From an uncultured Clostridia bacterium (lineage in GTDB: Bacteria; Bacillota; Clostridia; Oscillospirales; Ruminococcaceae), in assembly GCA_947588775.1 (NCBI GenBank), contig CANPZQ010000002.1:1-33444 (forward strand): a stretch of DNA of 33,444 nt, read 5' to 3'. The position numbers and the translations under genes are program-made. Position 1 is the first letter of the stretch. The number at the start of each line of letters is the position of its first letter. The notes below the pieces were generated by a model. It searched no databases. It worked only from the letters and a program-made list of their open reading frames with translations, and had not been told where the DNA came from. Shown piece after piece: positions 14,801 to 22,699 of this stretch.

Positions 14801-16278
14801 ATCGGCCGCTCGGGGTCGACGAAGATATTCATCTTATCGACAGCTGACAAGTCTTTTACCTTTACAGCACCGATTTCGATTATTTTTTCATTTGTTGCGG
14901 AAAGCCCTGTTGTTTCAAGGTCGAAAACGACAAACTCCCCCGTCAGCGGTCGGGAATCATGCCCGACAACGACGACGTTTTCATCGTTTACCTGATACGC
15001 CTCGATTCCGTAGACGATTTTGAACTCGCCGCCCTCCTTGCGGATTTTGTCGACCTCGTACATCGCGTCCGGGAAGCTCTGGACGACGCCGTGATCGGTA
15101 ACGGCGATGGCGGGCATTCCCCATTCGTAGGCGCGGCGCACTATGTCGGCGACGGGGGAAATTCCGTCCATCATCGACATATTGGTGTGGCAGTGGAGCT
15201 CGACGCGCTTTGCCTTGGCTTCGTCCTTTTTCTTAATGCGGTGAACTATGCTTATGTCGCGGGGCTTTATGTTTACCTCGTTGTCAAAGGAATCAAAGGT
15301 CGCGTCGCCGTTAATCGCGAGGGTGATGTTTTCCTTGAGATTGCCCAAAAGTGCCTGCCCGCGGGCGGTCATCTCTATAATTTTAACGATAATCGAGCCG
15401 TTGTAGTCGGTGACGGAAAGGGTGATTATAAGCCGCTTGCCGTCGCGGGTTTCCTTGCTTTCTATCCCGAAAACGTCGCCGACGATAAACACGCTGCCGC
15501 TTTTTTCGGTGATGCCCGAGATGTCCGCGGGCGAGCCCTCGGGGTGGATTTCCCTGCCCATAATCGCGGTCGCGCACGGCTCCAAATCTATGCCCACGAC
15601 GGAGGTGTTATAGTTGAAAACCTCGTAGGGTTCCTCGTTTCGGCGGGAGTTATAGGAGCGGTATCCGCCGCCCGAATAGCCTCCGCCGGAATATCCCCCG
15701 CCCCCGCTTGATGACGGCGGCGCGCTTTCGCGCTGGGGAGCGGGCGGCGGTGGCGGCGGCGTCAGCTTTTCAAGAAGCTCGTCCTGAAGCTTTTCGCGCT
15801 CGCCGGCGTCGAGGGAGCGGTTTCCGGTAAACGAAACAGTTAAACTGCGGCCGAAGCGGCTGTTTATGAGCTTTGAAAGCTGCTCGTCCGCGCCGGAGCT
15901 CTTTAAAATGGCCTCGCCGCCGTTTTTGAGGTCGATAATCAAGGAATCGCCCTCAAAGGTGAAGCCCGCGTTGTCAAGAAAGCCGTTCACCGGAACGCGG
16001 TGCTTGAGCTCGGAAATTATGTCCGGCATCGCCTCCGCCGAAAGGAGCGCAGAGGGGTATTTCGGAATCACGAAAACTTCCTTTAAATTAAGATACCTCT
16101 TTAACACAGCGGCGAACGCGCGAAGGTCCTCAAAAGGCACGAGAGCCGAAAAATCGGCCTCGATTACAAGCATTGTCCTGTCGCGCGAAAACACCATTTT
16201 CCGGAACTCGCCCTCCCCGACGCTCGCAGGAAGCTCGGAGGCGTATGCCCCGAAGAAAACCGAAAGCTTTTTCTCCAT
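11881..16278 (-). CDS. polC: DNA polymerase III alpha subunit, PolC type
   Basis: The replicative polymerase of low-GC Gram-positives, with built-in 3'-5' proofreading. In the 1465 residues: N-terminal domain, a linker with six prolines and SGGGY repeats (about 170-206), an OB domain (about 240-340), PHP domain start VELHCHTNMSMMDG (about 357), DnaQ-like exonuclease FVVFDLETTGLS (about 447) with HNASFDTSFI and the late HHRACDDAEMNA, PHP resumed (about 610 onward), a CPEC...CPKC zinc site (about 935-965), the palm aspartates PDIDLNFSGDYQ (about 988), and the helix-hairpin-helix region AGVGEKAAKAL. I chose ATG 16278 because GAGGAC, overlapping the ispG stop, is correctly spaced; a TTG at 16302 would place this site inside the gene. 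Last gene of the pyrH operon. Confidence 0.97.
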   Translation of the reverse strand: MEKKLSVFFGAYASELPASVGEGEFRKMVFSRDRTMLVIEADFSALVPFEDLRAFAAVLKRYLNLKEVFVIPKYPSALLSAEAMPDIISELKHRVPVNGFLDNAGFTFEGDSLIIDLKNGGEAILKSSGADEQLSKLINSRFGRSLTVSFTGNRSLDAGEREKLQDELLEKLTPPPPPPAPQRESAPPSSSGGGGYSGGGYSGGGYRSYNSRRNEEPYEVFNYNTSVVGIDLEPCATAIMGREIHPEGSPADISGITEKSGSVFIVGDVFGIESKETRDGKRLIITLSVTDYNGSIIVKIIEMTARGQALLGNLKENITLAINGDATFDSFDNEVNIKPRDISIVHRIKKKDEAKAKRVELHCHTNMSMMDGISPVADIVRRAYEWGMPAIAVTDHGVVQSFPDAMYEVDKIRKEGGEFKIVYGIEAYQVNDENVVVVGHDSRPLTGEFVVFDLETTGLSATNEKIIEIGAVKVKDLSAVDKMNIFVDPERPIPGRIIELTGIRDDMVRGAPKEPEAIDKFKEFCGENPVLIAHNASFDTSFIRAAAERCGKEFDFTYIDTVPFARSMLPQNSKHTLDAVAKALNLGEFNHHRACDDAEMNANIFIVLSRRLLERDESANVGNLNALLANTDINHLPTFHQIIIAKDKVGLKNLYKLVSYSNLKYYYKYPRIPKSELIKHREGLIVGSACEAGELFRAVFQGKPWNELLEIARFYDYLEIQPIGNNMFMLRNGSVASEEQLRDFNRTIVKLGEELNIPVVATGDVHFLNERDGIFRSILTSVMYTDSDTQAPLYLKTTDEMLKEFAYLGEEKAYEVVVTNSNLIADMTDPELRAFPKGTFTPHIDGADDELTEICWRRAKEIYGDPLPEIVYDRLDRELSSIIKHGFAVLYVIAKRLVADSVEHGYQVGSRGSVGSSFVASMCGISEVNPLVPHYVCPECHESEFFTKGEYGSGFDLPPKKCPKCGAEMKRDGHDIPFETFLGFEGDKSPDIDLNFSGDYQSSAHKFTEVLFGAENVFKAGTISTVADKTAYGYVMKYLEERGKTVSNAEISRLTKGCTGIKRTTGQHPGGMVVIPSDYEVYDFTPVQHPAEKTDSDVITTHFDFNSLHDTILKLDELGHDVPTIYKYLEDMTGLKITDTPMSDQKVYSLFTSPEALGVTEEELGWSNGTLAIPEMGTPNTRDMLRETKPRTFADLLQISGLSHGTDVWAGNAQELIRNGTCTIKEVIGTRDSIMTYLIYHGVDQSLSFHIMEIVRKGKAPDKLTDEMKQTMRDHGVPEWYIDSCMKIKYMFPKAHAAAYVTAAIRLAWFKVYHPLEFYAAIFTVRGEDFDAESAIRGKLATKYKIEEYQQKGKERTAKDTGVMETLLIINEMLCRGYEFLPVDIHKSHATVYKIEDGKLRLPFIALAGVGEKAAKALYAASQKDDFISIEEFALAAGVSNSVIDQLTELGAFGDMPATAQMTLF

Positions 16279-16288
16279 TTTCAAGTCC

Positions 16289-17326
16289 TCAAAGTTTGTC
16301 AATCTCTTTAAGAAGCGCAGTCAGCGCGTCTTTTTCCGAAAATTTGCCTATTATCTCGTCTTTTTTGAAAATTACCGCGCAGCCGTCGCCGCCCGCAAGC
16401 CCTATATCCGCCTCGCGCGCCTCGCCGGGGCCGTTCACCACGCATCCCATAACCGCGACGGTTATGTCCTTGTCAATCCCTTTGACGGCCTCCTCGACCC
16501 TATGCGCAAGGCCGATTAAATCAATCTTCGTGCGCCCGCAGGTCGGGCAGGAAACAAGCTTCACGCCGCCGGTTTTTCCAAGCGCGCGCAGAATATCGAA
16601 CCCGGCCTCAACTTCCTTAACCGGGTCGTCGGTTAGCGAAACGCGAATCGTTTCGCCGATGCCGTCCGCAAGAAGCGAGCCTATGCCGATTGCCGACTTA
16701 ATCAGCCCCATTTTATATGTACCAGCCTCGGTGACGCCGAGATGAAGCGGGTGGGCGGTTTTTTCGGAAATAAGCCGGTACGCCGAAATCATCGTCGGTA
16801 CATCGGAGGATTTGAGCGAGATTACAATGTCCTCAAAGCCGAATTTTTCAAGCATCGCGGCCTCGTTCAGCGCACTCTCACAGAGTGCCTCGGCGGTCGG
16901 CGAGCCGTATTTTTCCAGAAGCCTCTTTTCAAGGGAGCCGGAATTAACGCCGATTCTTATCGGGATATGCCGGCGACGGCATTCGTCGGCGACAGCCTTC
17001 ACCCTGTCCTCGGAGCCGATGTTTCCGGGGTTGATTCTGATTTTGTCGATTCCCCTCTCGGCCGCCGCGAGCGCAAGGCGGTAGTCGAAGTGAATATCCG
17101 CGACGAGCGGAATGCTGATTTCGCGCTTTATGGCTTCAATCAGCGAAAGCGCGTTTTCGTCTGGAATCGAAACCCGGATAATCTCGCAGCCCGCCGCCTC
17201 GAGGGCTTTGGCCTGCGCGACGTTCCCCGAAACGTCAGTCGAGATTATGTTCAGCATCGACTGGACGTAGATATGCCGTCCGTCGAGTGTAAGGTTATTA
17301 AGCTTTACAGGTGAAATTTTACGCAT
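16289..17326 (-). CDS. ispG: 4-hydroxy-3-methylbut-2-enyl diphosphate synthase (flavodoxin/ferredoxin)
   Basis: IspG reduces MEcPP to HMBPP, the sixth step of the MEP isoprenoid pathway, with a 4Fe-4S cluster. The 345 residues show the TIM-barrel domain (VQSMLNI, VADIHFDYRLAL, KIRINPGNIG, RIGVNSGSLEKRLLEKYG) and the C-terminal cluster domain with LVSCPTCGRTKIDL and AVMGCVVNGPGEAREADIGLAGG, giving three cluster cysteines and the conserved NGPGEA. ATG 17326 has GAGG a few bases upstream. It lies 11 bases after rseP and its stop overlaps the polC ribosome binding site. Its place beside dxr and uppS puts two MEP enzymes and one user of the product in one operon. Confidence 0.97.
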   Translation of the reverse strand: MRKISPVKLNNLTLDGRHIYVQSMLNIISTDVSGNVAQAKALEAAGCEIIRVSIPDENALSLIEAIKREISIPLVADIHFDYRLALAAAERGIDKIRINPGNIGSEDRVKAVADECRRRHIPIRIGVNSGSLEKRLLEKYGSPTAEALCESALNEAAMLEKFGFEDIVISLKSSDVPTMISAYRLISEKTAHPLHLGVTEAGTYKMGLIKSAIGIGSLLADGIGETIRVSLTDDPVKEVEAGFDILRALGKTGGVKLVSCPTCGRTKIDLIGLAHRVEEAVKGIDKDITVAVMGCVVNGPGEAREADIGLAGGDGCAVIFKKDEIIGKFSEKDALTALLKEIDKL

Positions 17327-17337
17327 GGCTGCCTCGC

Positions 17338-18393
17338 TCAGAATAATTTCAATATGTCAAAAACGGTTACGACGATCATCAGCCCGAAAAGAAGCATCAG
17401 CCCGACGAAATGAACCGTTCCCTCGACCTCAGGCTTCATCGGTTTGCGGCGAACGAGCTCGATTAACAGGAAGAACGCTCGCGCGCCGTCGAGTGCGGGA
17501 ATCGGCAAAAGGTTGAATATTCCGACGTTTATCGTGATGAACACGACGAACGACATCAGGTTAAGGAGCATTTCGCCGACCGAAACGCCCTGCGCCGTCG
17601 AGCCGACGACGCTGCCGATTTCGTTGACGATTCCGACGGGACCGGAGAGGTCGTTGATGGTGTACCGACCTCGCAATAAGTCAAAGAGCGAGAGCCAGAT
17701 TATCCTTGCGACGGAAACAAATTTCCGCACGGAGTAGCTTACAACTGTAAAGGGCGATACCTTTTCACCTAAAACGTAGAAGTCGATGACAAGGCTCTGC
17801 GCGCCTTCCTCGTCGGTTCTGCCGTCGAACGTCACGGCAGGGAGAGTAAGCTTTTCGCCGTTGCGTATTACCGTCATCTCAAAGACGCGGTCGGAGTCGA
17901 GCTGGAACTGGTAGGAGATGTCGGTGTCGCAGAAAACCCGCATTCCGTTTACGCGGATAATTTCGTCGCCGACCTCGAGCCCGCTGACATGCGACGGCGA
18001 ATCGTCGGCATAAAAGCCGGCGACCTTGGTCGTCGTAACGCCGTCCTCGAAGGAAGTCGCGATTATAAGTATCACGAAGCCCAGAATCAGGTTCATAAGC
18101 GCGCCCGCGCAGACAATTATAAGCCGCTGCCAAACCGGTTTTTGGCCGAAAGCGCGCGGGTCGACGCTCTCCGAGTCCTCCCCTTCCATCGAAACGTAGC
18201 CGCCGATGGGCAGGAGGCGGACGGAATATTTCGTTTCGCCCCTGCCGAAGCCGAAGAGCCTCGGACCCATTCCGAGAGAAAATTCATTGACTTTTACTCC
18301 GCAGAGCTTTGCCGCCGTAAAGTGGCCGGCCTCGTGGATAATGATTATTACGCCGAACACCAAAACGGCGATGACAATGTATAGTGCCGTCAA
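17338..18393 (-). CDS. rseP: RIP site-2 metalloprotease (RseP/RasP)
   Basis: A membrane zinc protease that cuts substrates within the bilayer, for example anti-sigma factors and signal peptide remnants. The 351 residues show TM1 with the zinc motif IIIIHEAGHFTAAKLCGV (about 17-34), GFGRGETKYSVRLLPIGGYVSMEGE, TM2 (about 92-111), a single PDZ domain (about 115-190, SHVSGLEVGDEIIRVNG), and the third ligand in FNLLPIPALDGARAFFLLIE (about 294-313) before a last TM segment. Length fits the one-PDZ RasP form of Bacillota. It sits between dxr and ispG, where rasP sits in Bacillus. Confidence 0.95.
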   Translation of the reverse strand: MTALYIVIAVLVFGVIIIIHEAGHFTAAKLCGVKVNEFSLGMGPRLFGFGRGETKYSVRLLPIGGYVSMEGEDSESVDPRAFGQKPVWQRLIIVCAGALMNLILGFVILIIATSFEDGVTTTKVAGFYADDSPSHVSGLEVGDEIIRVNGMRVFCDTDISYQFQLDSDRVFEMTVIRNGEKLTLPAVTFDGRTDEEGAQSLVIDFYVLGEKVSPFTVVSYSVRKFVSVARIIWLSLFDLLRGRYTINDLSGPVGIVNEIGSVVGSTAQGVSVGEMLLNLMSFVVFITINVGIFNLLPIPALDGARAFFLLIELVRRKPMKPEVEGTVHFVGLMLLFGLMIVVTVFDILKLF

Positions 18394-18415
18394 GCTTACA
18401 CCTCATTCAAAAGCT

Positions 18416-19570
18416 TTATTTAAGCCGGTTTTCGTATGTTTTGATAACGTAGTCGCGCGCCTCGGACACAGCCTCGTAGACGTCCCCGGGGGTTCTTAAC
18501 GGCCTCGGGGAAATTGCTTTCAGCGCGCCCGAAACAAGCTCGCCTATCTGCAAAAAATTGATTTTTTCTGATAAAAACAGCGCGACCGCTTCTTCGTCGG
18601 CTCCGCTGACTATCGCTGGCGCGGTGCCGCCCTCTGCCGCCGCCGAAAGCGCGGATTTTATGCAGTCGAACGCCTCGAAGTCGGGCTTATAAAAGCTCAG
18701 CGAGCCGTAGTCCGTAAGGCTCAACGCCTTTACAGGGCTTTCAAGCCGCTCGGGGCAGGTCAGGGCGTACTGAATCGGCACCCGCATGTCGGGGACGCCG
18801 AGCTGCGCGATTACCGCGCCGTCGCGGAACTCCACCGCCGAATGAACGACGCTTTCGCGGTGAATAACTATCTCGATTTCGTCGGCCGAAACGCCGAAAA
18901 GCCGCATGGCTTCGATAAATTCAAGACCCTTGTTCATCAGCGTCGCCGAGTCTACGGTTATTTTTTTGCCCATTTTCCATGTCGGGTGGGCAAGTGCCTG
19001 CGAAACGGTGACGTTTTCAAGCTCCTTGCGGCGTTTTCCGAAAAACGGCCCGCCCGAGGCTGTTAAAATTATTTTTCTCAGGTCGCGGCGGCGCGAGCCC
19101 TGCAAACACTGGAAAATCGCGGAATGCTCGCTGTCGACCGGGTAAAGGTTTATGCCTTTACGCCTGACCGCCTCCATGACAATGTCCCCGCCGGCAACGA
19201 GGGCTTCCTTATTCGCAAGGGCGACGTCCTTTCCGGCCTCTATTGCCGCCAAAGTCGGCTTCAGGCCGATGGTTCCGACAACGCCGTTCAGGACAAGCTC
19301 CGCGCTGTCAAGCGTTGTGGCTTTACAGAGGCCGTCCATGCCGGTGACGATTTCCGCGCCGGTTTCCTTGGTCAAATCATAAAGCTTATCGGCAAAAGCC
19401 TCGTCGTAAACGCAAATCAGCTTCGGGCGGAACTCCTCCGCCTGTTTTGCGAGCAGCTCGACGTTTGAATGCGCGGCGAGGGCGGCGACCCGGATTCCGT
19501 GCATTCGGGCGACGTCGAGGGCCTGAACGCCGATTGCGCCGGTCGAGCCGAGAATTGAAACGGTTTTCAT
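18416..19570 (-). CDS. dxr: 1-deoxy-D-xylulose 5-phosphate reductoisomerase
   Basis: Dxr converts DXP to MEP with NADPH and a divalent metal, the first committed MEP pathway step. The 384 residues start MKTVSILGSTGAIGVQALDV (Rossmann loop GSTGAIG), then ALANKEALVAGG (about 119), the metal and substrate site PVDSEHSAIFQCL (about 143), ASGGPF and KITVDSATLMNKGLEFIEA (about 200). The open frame extends 120 bases further upstream into cdsA, but GGTGGGATAGCT directly ahead of ATG 19570 and the family N terminus define the start. It begins two bases after the cdsA stop. Confidence 0.97.
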   Translation of the reverse strand: MKTVSILGSTGAIGVQALDVARMHGIRVAALAAHSNVELLAKQAEEFRPKLICVYDEAFADKLYDLTKETGAEIVTGMDGLCKATTLDSAELVLNGVVGTIGLKPTLAAIEAGKDVALANKEALVAGGDIVMEAVRRKGINLYPVDSEHSAIFQCLQGSRRRDLRKIILTASGGPFFGKRRKELENVTVSQALAHPTWKMGKKITVDSATLMNKGLEFIEAMRLFGVSADEIEIVIHRESVVHSAVEFRDGAVIAQLGVPDMRVPIQYALTCPERLESPVKALSLTDYGSLSFYKPDFEAFDCIKSALSAAAEGGTAPAIVSGADEEAVALFLSEKINFLQIGELVSGALKAISPRPLRTPGDVYEAVSEARDYVIKTYENRLK

Positions 19571-19572
19571 AG

Positions 19573-20454
19573 CTATCCCACCAATACGAGAACTGCATAC
19601 ATGAACGGCGCGACGTAGATAACGCTGTCGAAGCGGTCCATCGCTCCGCCGTGGCCCGGCATTATGTTGCCGTAGTCTTTTATTTCGCATTCGCGCTTAA
19701 TCAGCGAAGCAATCAGGTCGCCCAAAAGTCCCAGAAGGCAGCAGACAACCCCGACGGCCGCGCAGAGAAGTATGTCAAGTACTTTTTCTTTACAGATATG
19801 ATTCGCAGCCGCCGCGAAGATTGCGAAAGCCGCGGCGTTTGTCACCGCTCCGCCGATTAAACCCTCCACCGTTTTTTTCGGGGAAATCGAGGGACAGAGC
19901 TTATGCTTGCCGCATAGCGTTCCCGCAAAATATGCTCCGCTGTCGGCGACCCACGAGCCCATGAAGGTCAGCGCGAGGTATGCGACCGACATCTTCCCGA
20001 AGCGCGAGGCTATCTCGCAGATTGAGCCCATGCAAAGGGAAATCAGAGCCGTGCAGGCGGCGCAGAGGTAAAACGCGCCGCCCGAAACCGTCCTGTGGCG
20101 GACAAGTAAAACCGTTGTAACGGTAACAATATATGCAAAAGCGGCAAAAATATACAGAACCGCCGCAAACACCAGCCACAGCGCGGGCGAGGCGTTTGTT
20201 TCGGAACCGATAAAAGAGTAAACCCGCCCGGGGTCGGGGAGAAAGCGAAGTATTACCGGCCAGAAAAGGGCGAACGCCGCGCTCGGGATAAGCAGGGTGA
20301 ACTCCTTTTCAAGCTTTTCGGCGCGAAAAAGCTCGCATACCATCAGCGCGCCGATAAGCCCGAAGGCGATGTTGAAAACCACAGTGTTGTGCAGCGCGAT
20401 TACCGCCGCCAAAAGAACCAGCGCGACCGCGCCGGAAATTATTCTTGTTTTCAT
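19573..20454 (-). CDS. cdsA: Phosphatidate cytidylyltransferase
   Basis: CdsA makes CDP-diacylglycerol from phosphatidate and CTP in the membrane, the branch point to phosphatidylglycerol and cardiolipin. The 293 residues have about eight hydrophobic helices and the C-terminal CDP-OH signature region SLIKRECEIKDYGNIMPGHGGAMDRFDS (about residues 250-277), with the two metal-binding aspartates at the end. The PKKTVEGLIGG loop (about 200) is also typical. The ATG overlaps the uppS stop by four bases, so coupling with uppS is likely; dxr follows after two bases. Confidence 0.95.
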   Translation of the reverse strand: MKTRIISGAVALVLLAAVIALHNTVVFNIAFGLIGALMVCELFRAEKLEKEFTLLIPSAAFALFWPVILRFLPDPGRVYSFIGSETNASPALWLVFAAVLYIFAAFAYIVTVTTVLLVRHRTVSGGAFYLCAACTALISLCMGSICEIASRFGKMSVAYLALTFMGSWVADSGAYFAGTLCGKHKLCPSISPKKTVEGLIGGAVTNAAAFAIFAAAANHICKEKVLDILLCAAVGVVCCLLGLLGDLIASLIKRECEIKDYGNIMPGHGGAMDRFDSVIYVAPFMYAVLVLVG

Positions 20455-21179
20455 TTTGCGTCACCAAACCTGCGGCTGCGCCGTGAAAATTCGGCGAGCG
20501 CAGCTTCCAGATCTTTCTTTGAAAAGTCACACCAGAGCGTGTCGGTGAAGTAAAGCTCGGCGTAGGAGTTTTCCCAGATTAAAAAGTTGGAAAGCCTGAG
20601 CTCCCCGCCCGTGCGAATCATCAAATCGACGTCGGGAACGCCGTCGGCTCTTAGCTCCCTGCCGAAAAGCTCCTCGGTTATGTCCTCGGGGGCGATTTTG
20701 CCGTCAAGGGCGAGCCGCGCGGTCTTTTGCGCCGTGCGGACGATTTCGTCGCGGCCGCCGTAGTTGATTGCGAGAGTTACGGTCATTCCGGTGTGGCCGA
20801 CGGAATTTTTCTCGCCGTTTTCCATTTTTTTGACGAGGTTTTCGGACAGCCGCTCACGGCCGCCGATGAACCGAAGGCGGATATTTTCGTCCTTATAGTT
20901 CACGAGGTCGTCGAGGTTATCCTCCAAAAGCTTCATCAGCGAGGATACCTCCTCCTCGGAGCGGGACCAGTTTTCGGTCGAAAAGCAATAAAATGTGGCG
21001 TATTTAACGCCGAAGGAATCGAGGTCGCGGATTATTCTGCGAAGGGTTTTAGCACCCTCGCGGTGTCCCGCTGTTCGCGGCAGACCGCGCTTTTTGGCCC
21101 ATCTGCCGTTGCCGTCCATTATTATCGCGACGTGCTCGGGAACCGACGCGGGTGCGGCTTCCTTTTTAATAAAGGGCAA
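20451..21179 (-). CDS. uppS: Isoprenyl transferase (undecaprenyl diphosphate synthase)
   Basis: UppS adds eight isopentenyl units in cis to farnesyl diphosphate and produces the lipid carrier for peptidoglycan and wall polymers. The 242 residues hold the five conserved regions: HVAIIMDGNGRWAKKRG (about 15-31), GHREGAKTLRRI, FYCFSTENWSRSEEEV (about 73-88), LAINYGGRDEIVRT (about 146) and DLMIRTGGELRLSNFLIWENSYAELYFTDTLW (about 191-222). The start is TTG at 21179, with AAAGGGGGC about seven bases upstream. The final ATGA overlaps cdsA. The 76-base gap to frr contains GC-rich inverted repeats (GGCGC...GCGCC) that may trim expression between the two. Confidence 0.96.
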   Translation of the reverse strand: MPFIKKEAAPASVPEHVAIIMDGNGRWAKKRGLPRTAGHREGAKTLRRIIRDLDSFGVKYATFYCFSTENWSRSEEEVSSLMKLLEDNLDDLVNYKDENIRLRFIGGRERLSENLVKKMENGEKNSVGHTGMTVTLAINYGGRDEIVRTAQKTARLALDGKIAPEDITEELFGRELRADGVPDVDLMIRTGGELRLSNFLIWENSYAELYFTDTLWCDFSKKDLEAALAEFSRRSRRFGDAK

Positions 21180-21255
21180 GCTCTTAGCCCCCTTTCGGAA
21201 AATTCGGGGCGCAGAAGCGGGAAAGCCCCGCCCTGCGCGCCGGGATATATCTGTA

Positions 21256-21810
21256 TCAGACGGTCATTATTTCCTTTTCCTTGACTGCGACCGCTTCGTC
21301 GATATTTTCGATGTACTTGTCGGTGAGCTTCTGGATGTCCTTGTCGAAGAGCTTTACGTCGTCCTCGGTGAGCTCGCCGTTCTTTTTCATGGTTTTAACC
21401 TTGTCGTTTGCGTCGCGGCGGATGGCGCGGATTGCAACCTTTGAGTCCTCGCCGAGCTTTTTAATGTTCTTGGAAAGCTCCTTGCGGCGTTCCTCGGTCA
21501 GCTGGGGGAAGGTGAGGCGGATTACCGAGCCGTCGTTTGCGGGGTTGATGCCGAGGTCGCTCGCCTGAATCGCCTTTTCGATAGCTTTGAGCGACGACTT
21601 GTCCCACGGCTGGATTACGAGAACCCTCGCGTCGGAAACGGATATTGCCGCCATCTGCTGAATCGGGGTCGCGGTGCCGTAATAGTCGACGGTGATGCGG
21701 TCCAAAACCGCGGGATTTGCGCGTCCGGCGCGGATTGCCGCAAAGTCGGAGGCGAGAACCTTCATCGTCTTTTCCATTTTCTCCTTGGAAACGTTCAGAA
21801 CTTCTTTCAT
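21256..21810 (-). CDS. frr: Ribosome recycling factor
   Basis: RRF splits post-termination ribosomes together with EF-G. The 184 residues match the family length. Signatures are RAGRANPAVLDRITVDYYGTATPIQQMA (about 28-55), VIQPWDKSSLKAIEKAIQASDLGINPANDG (about 71-100), and the tRNA-mimicking three-helix arm LTEERRKELSKNIKKLGEDSKVAIRAIRRDAND (about 109-141). GAAAGGAG lies ahead of the ATG. The order pyrH-frr-uppS-cdsA is the standard one in Bacillota. Confidence 0.97.
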   Translation of the reverse strand: MKEVLNVSKEKMEKTMKVLASDFAAIRAGRANPAVLDRITVDYYGTATPIQQMAAISVSDARVLVIQPWDKSSLKAIEKAIQASDLGINPANDGSVIRLTFPQLTEERRKELSKNIKKLGEDSKVAIRAIRRDANDKVKTMKKNGELTEDDVKLFDKDIQKLTDKYIENIDEAVAVKEKEIMTV

Positions 21811-21856
21811 TTTAGTTGCTCCTTTCAGATTGGTTTAATATATTTTACGGAATTTA

Positions 21857-22561
21857 TCATTTCACGAGCGTTCCGACGTTTTCGCCCATGCAGGCGCGGT
21901 AGATGTTGTCTGGGTCCTCAATCGAGAAAACTATAATCGGGATATTGTTGTCGGAGCACATCGCGGCGGCGGTGGAATCCATCACCCCGAGGTGCTGCGT
22001 TAAAACGTCGTCGAGCTTCAGGGTGTCGTATTTTACGGCGTTGTCGAACTTATGCGGGTCCTTGTCGTATACGCCGTCTACCATGGTTGCTTTAAGCATC
22101 ACGTCGGCCTCGATTTCGGCGGCGCGAAGGCTCGAGGCGGTATCCGTCGAGAAGAAGGGACTTCCGGTTCCGCAGCCGAAGATTACGACCCTCCCCTTTT
22201 CAAGATGGCGAATGGCGCGGTTTCGGATATAGGGTTCGGCAATCTGCTGCATAAAAATCGAGGTCTGAACCCTTACGTCAACGCCCATCGATTCCAGAAC
22301 GTCGGCCACTGCAAGTGCGTTCATCGCGGTCGCGAGCATACCGATATGGTCGGCGCGGGTGCGGTCCATTGTTCCCGAAGAGCGGCCGCGCCAGAAATTC
22401 CCTCCGCCGACGACGATACCGATTTGAACGCCGGCGTCGTAGGCTTTTTTGATTCCGGAGCAGATTTTTTCAATCACCCCGAAGTCGAGGCCGTTGTGTT
22501 TTTCCCCGGAAAGGGACTCGCCGCTGAGCTTTAAAAGGACTCTTTTGTATGCAGGTGCCAT
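21857..22561 (-). CDS. pyrH: UMP kinase
   Basis: PyrH phosphorylates UMP to UDP, a step of pyrimidine nucleotide synthesis, and in many bacteria is controlled by GTP and UTP. The 234 residues belong to the amino acid kinase fold: RVLLKLSGESLSG (about 7-19), IGIVVGGGNFWRG (about 48-60), TRADHIGMLATAMNALA (about 69-85), FGCGTGSPFFSTDTAS (about 128-143) and KATMVDGVYDKDP (about 156-168). ATG 22561 has GAGGAA nine bases upstream. First gene of the long pyrH-polC operon, from the promoter at 22596-22624. Confidence 0.97.
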   Translation of the reverse strand: MAPAYKRVLLKLSGESLSGEKHNGLDFGVIEKICSGIKKAYDAGVQIGIVVGGGNFWRGRSSGTMDRTRADHIGMLATAMNALAVADVLESMGVDVRVQTSIFMQQIAEPYIRNRAIRHLEKGRVVIFGCGTGSPFFSTDTASSLRAAEIEADVMLKATMVDGVYDKDPHKFDNAVKYDTLKLDDVLTQHLGVMDSTAAAMCSDNNIPIIVFSIEDPDNIYRACMGENVGTLVK

Positions 22562-22595
22562 AATATCACATTCCTCATTTAATTTTTATATATCT

Positions 22596-22624
22596 ATTTT
22601 ACACTAAAACTTGGTGAATGTAAA
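22596..22624 (-). promoter_or_regulatory. Promoter of the pyrH-frr-uppS-cdsA-dxr-rseP-ispG-polC operon
   Basis: TTTACA (22619-22624) and TAAAAT (22596-22601) on the minus strand, 17 bases apart, about 35 bases ahead of the pyrH ATG and right behind the gpsA terminator. Confidence 0.72.
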
Positions 22625-22636
22625 GACGTTTCGGGA

Positions 22637-22672
22637 AAAATTTTCGCCCGCACCTAATTTTTGGCGCGGGCG
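22637..22672 (-). terminator. Intrinsic terminator of the der-plsY-gpsA unit
   Basis: CGCCCGCGCC and GGTGCGGGCG on the minus strand (22663-22672 with 22645-22654) form a 10-bp stem with one G-U pair and an 8-base loop, followed by AAAATTTTTCCC. It lies beyond the hairpin cluster at 22700-22776. Confidence 0.78.
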
Positions 22673-22699
22673 GGACTTTGAAGGGATTGTGCGGGAGGA

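Noticed and set aside
15660..15710. Short tandem DNA repeat in polC as a minisatellite or CRISPR-like array
   Set aside because: The repeat (encoding SGGGY units) is in frame within polC and is best described as a low-complexity linker; there are no spacers.
19571..19690. N-terminal extension of dxr by 40 residues
   Set aside because: The extension is basic shadow sequence of cdsA; the family N terminus MKTVSILGSTGAIG and the ribosome binding site fit ATG 19570.
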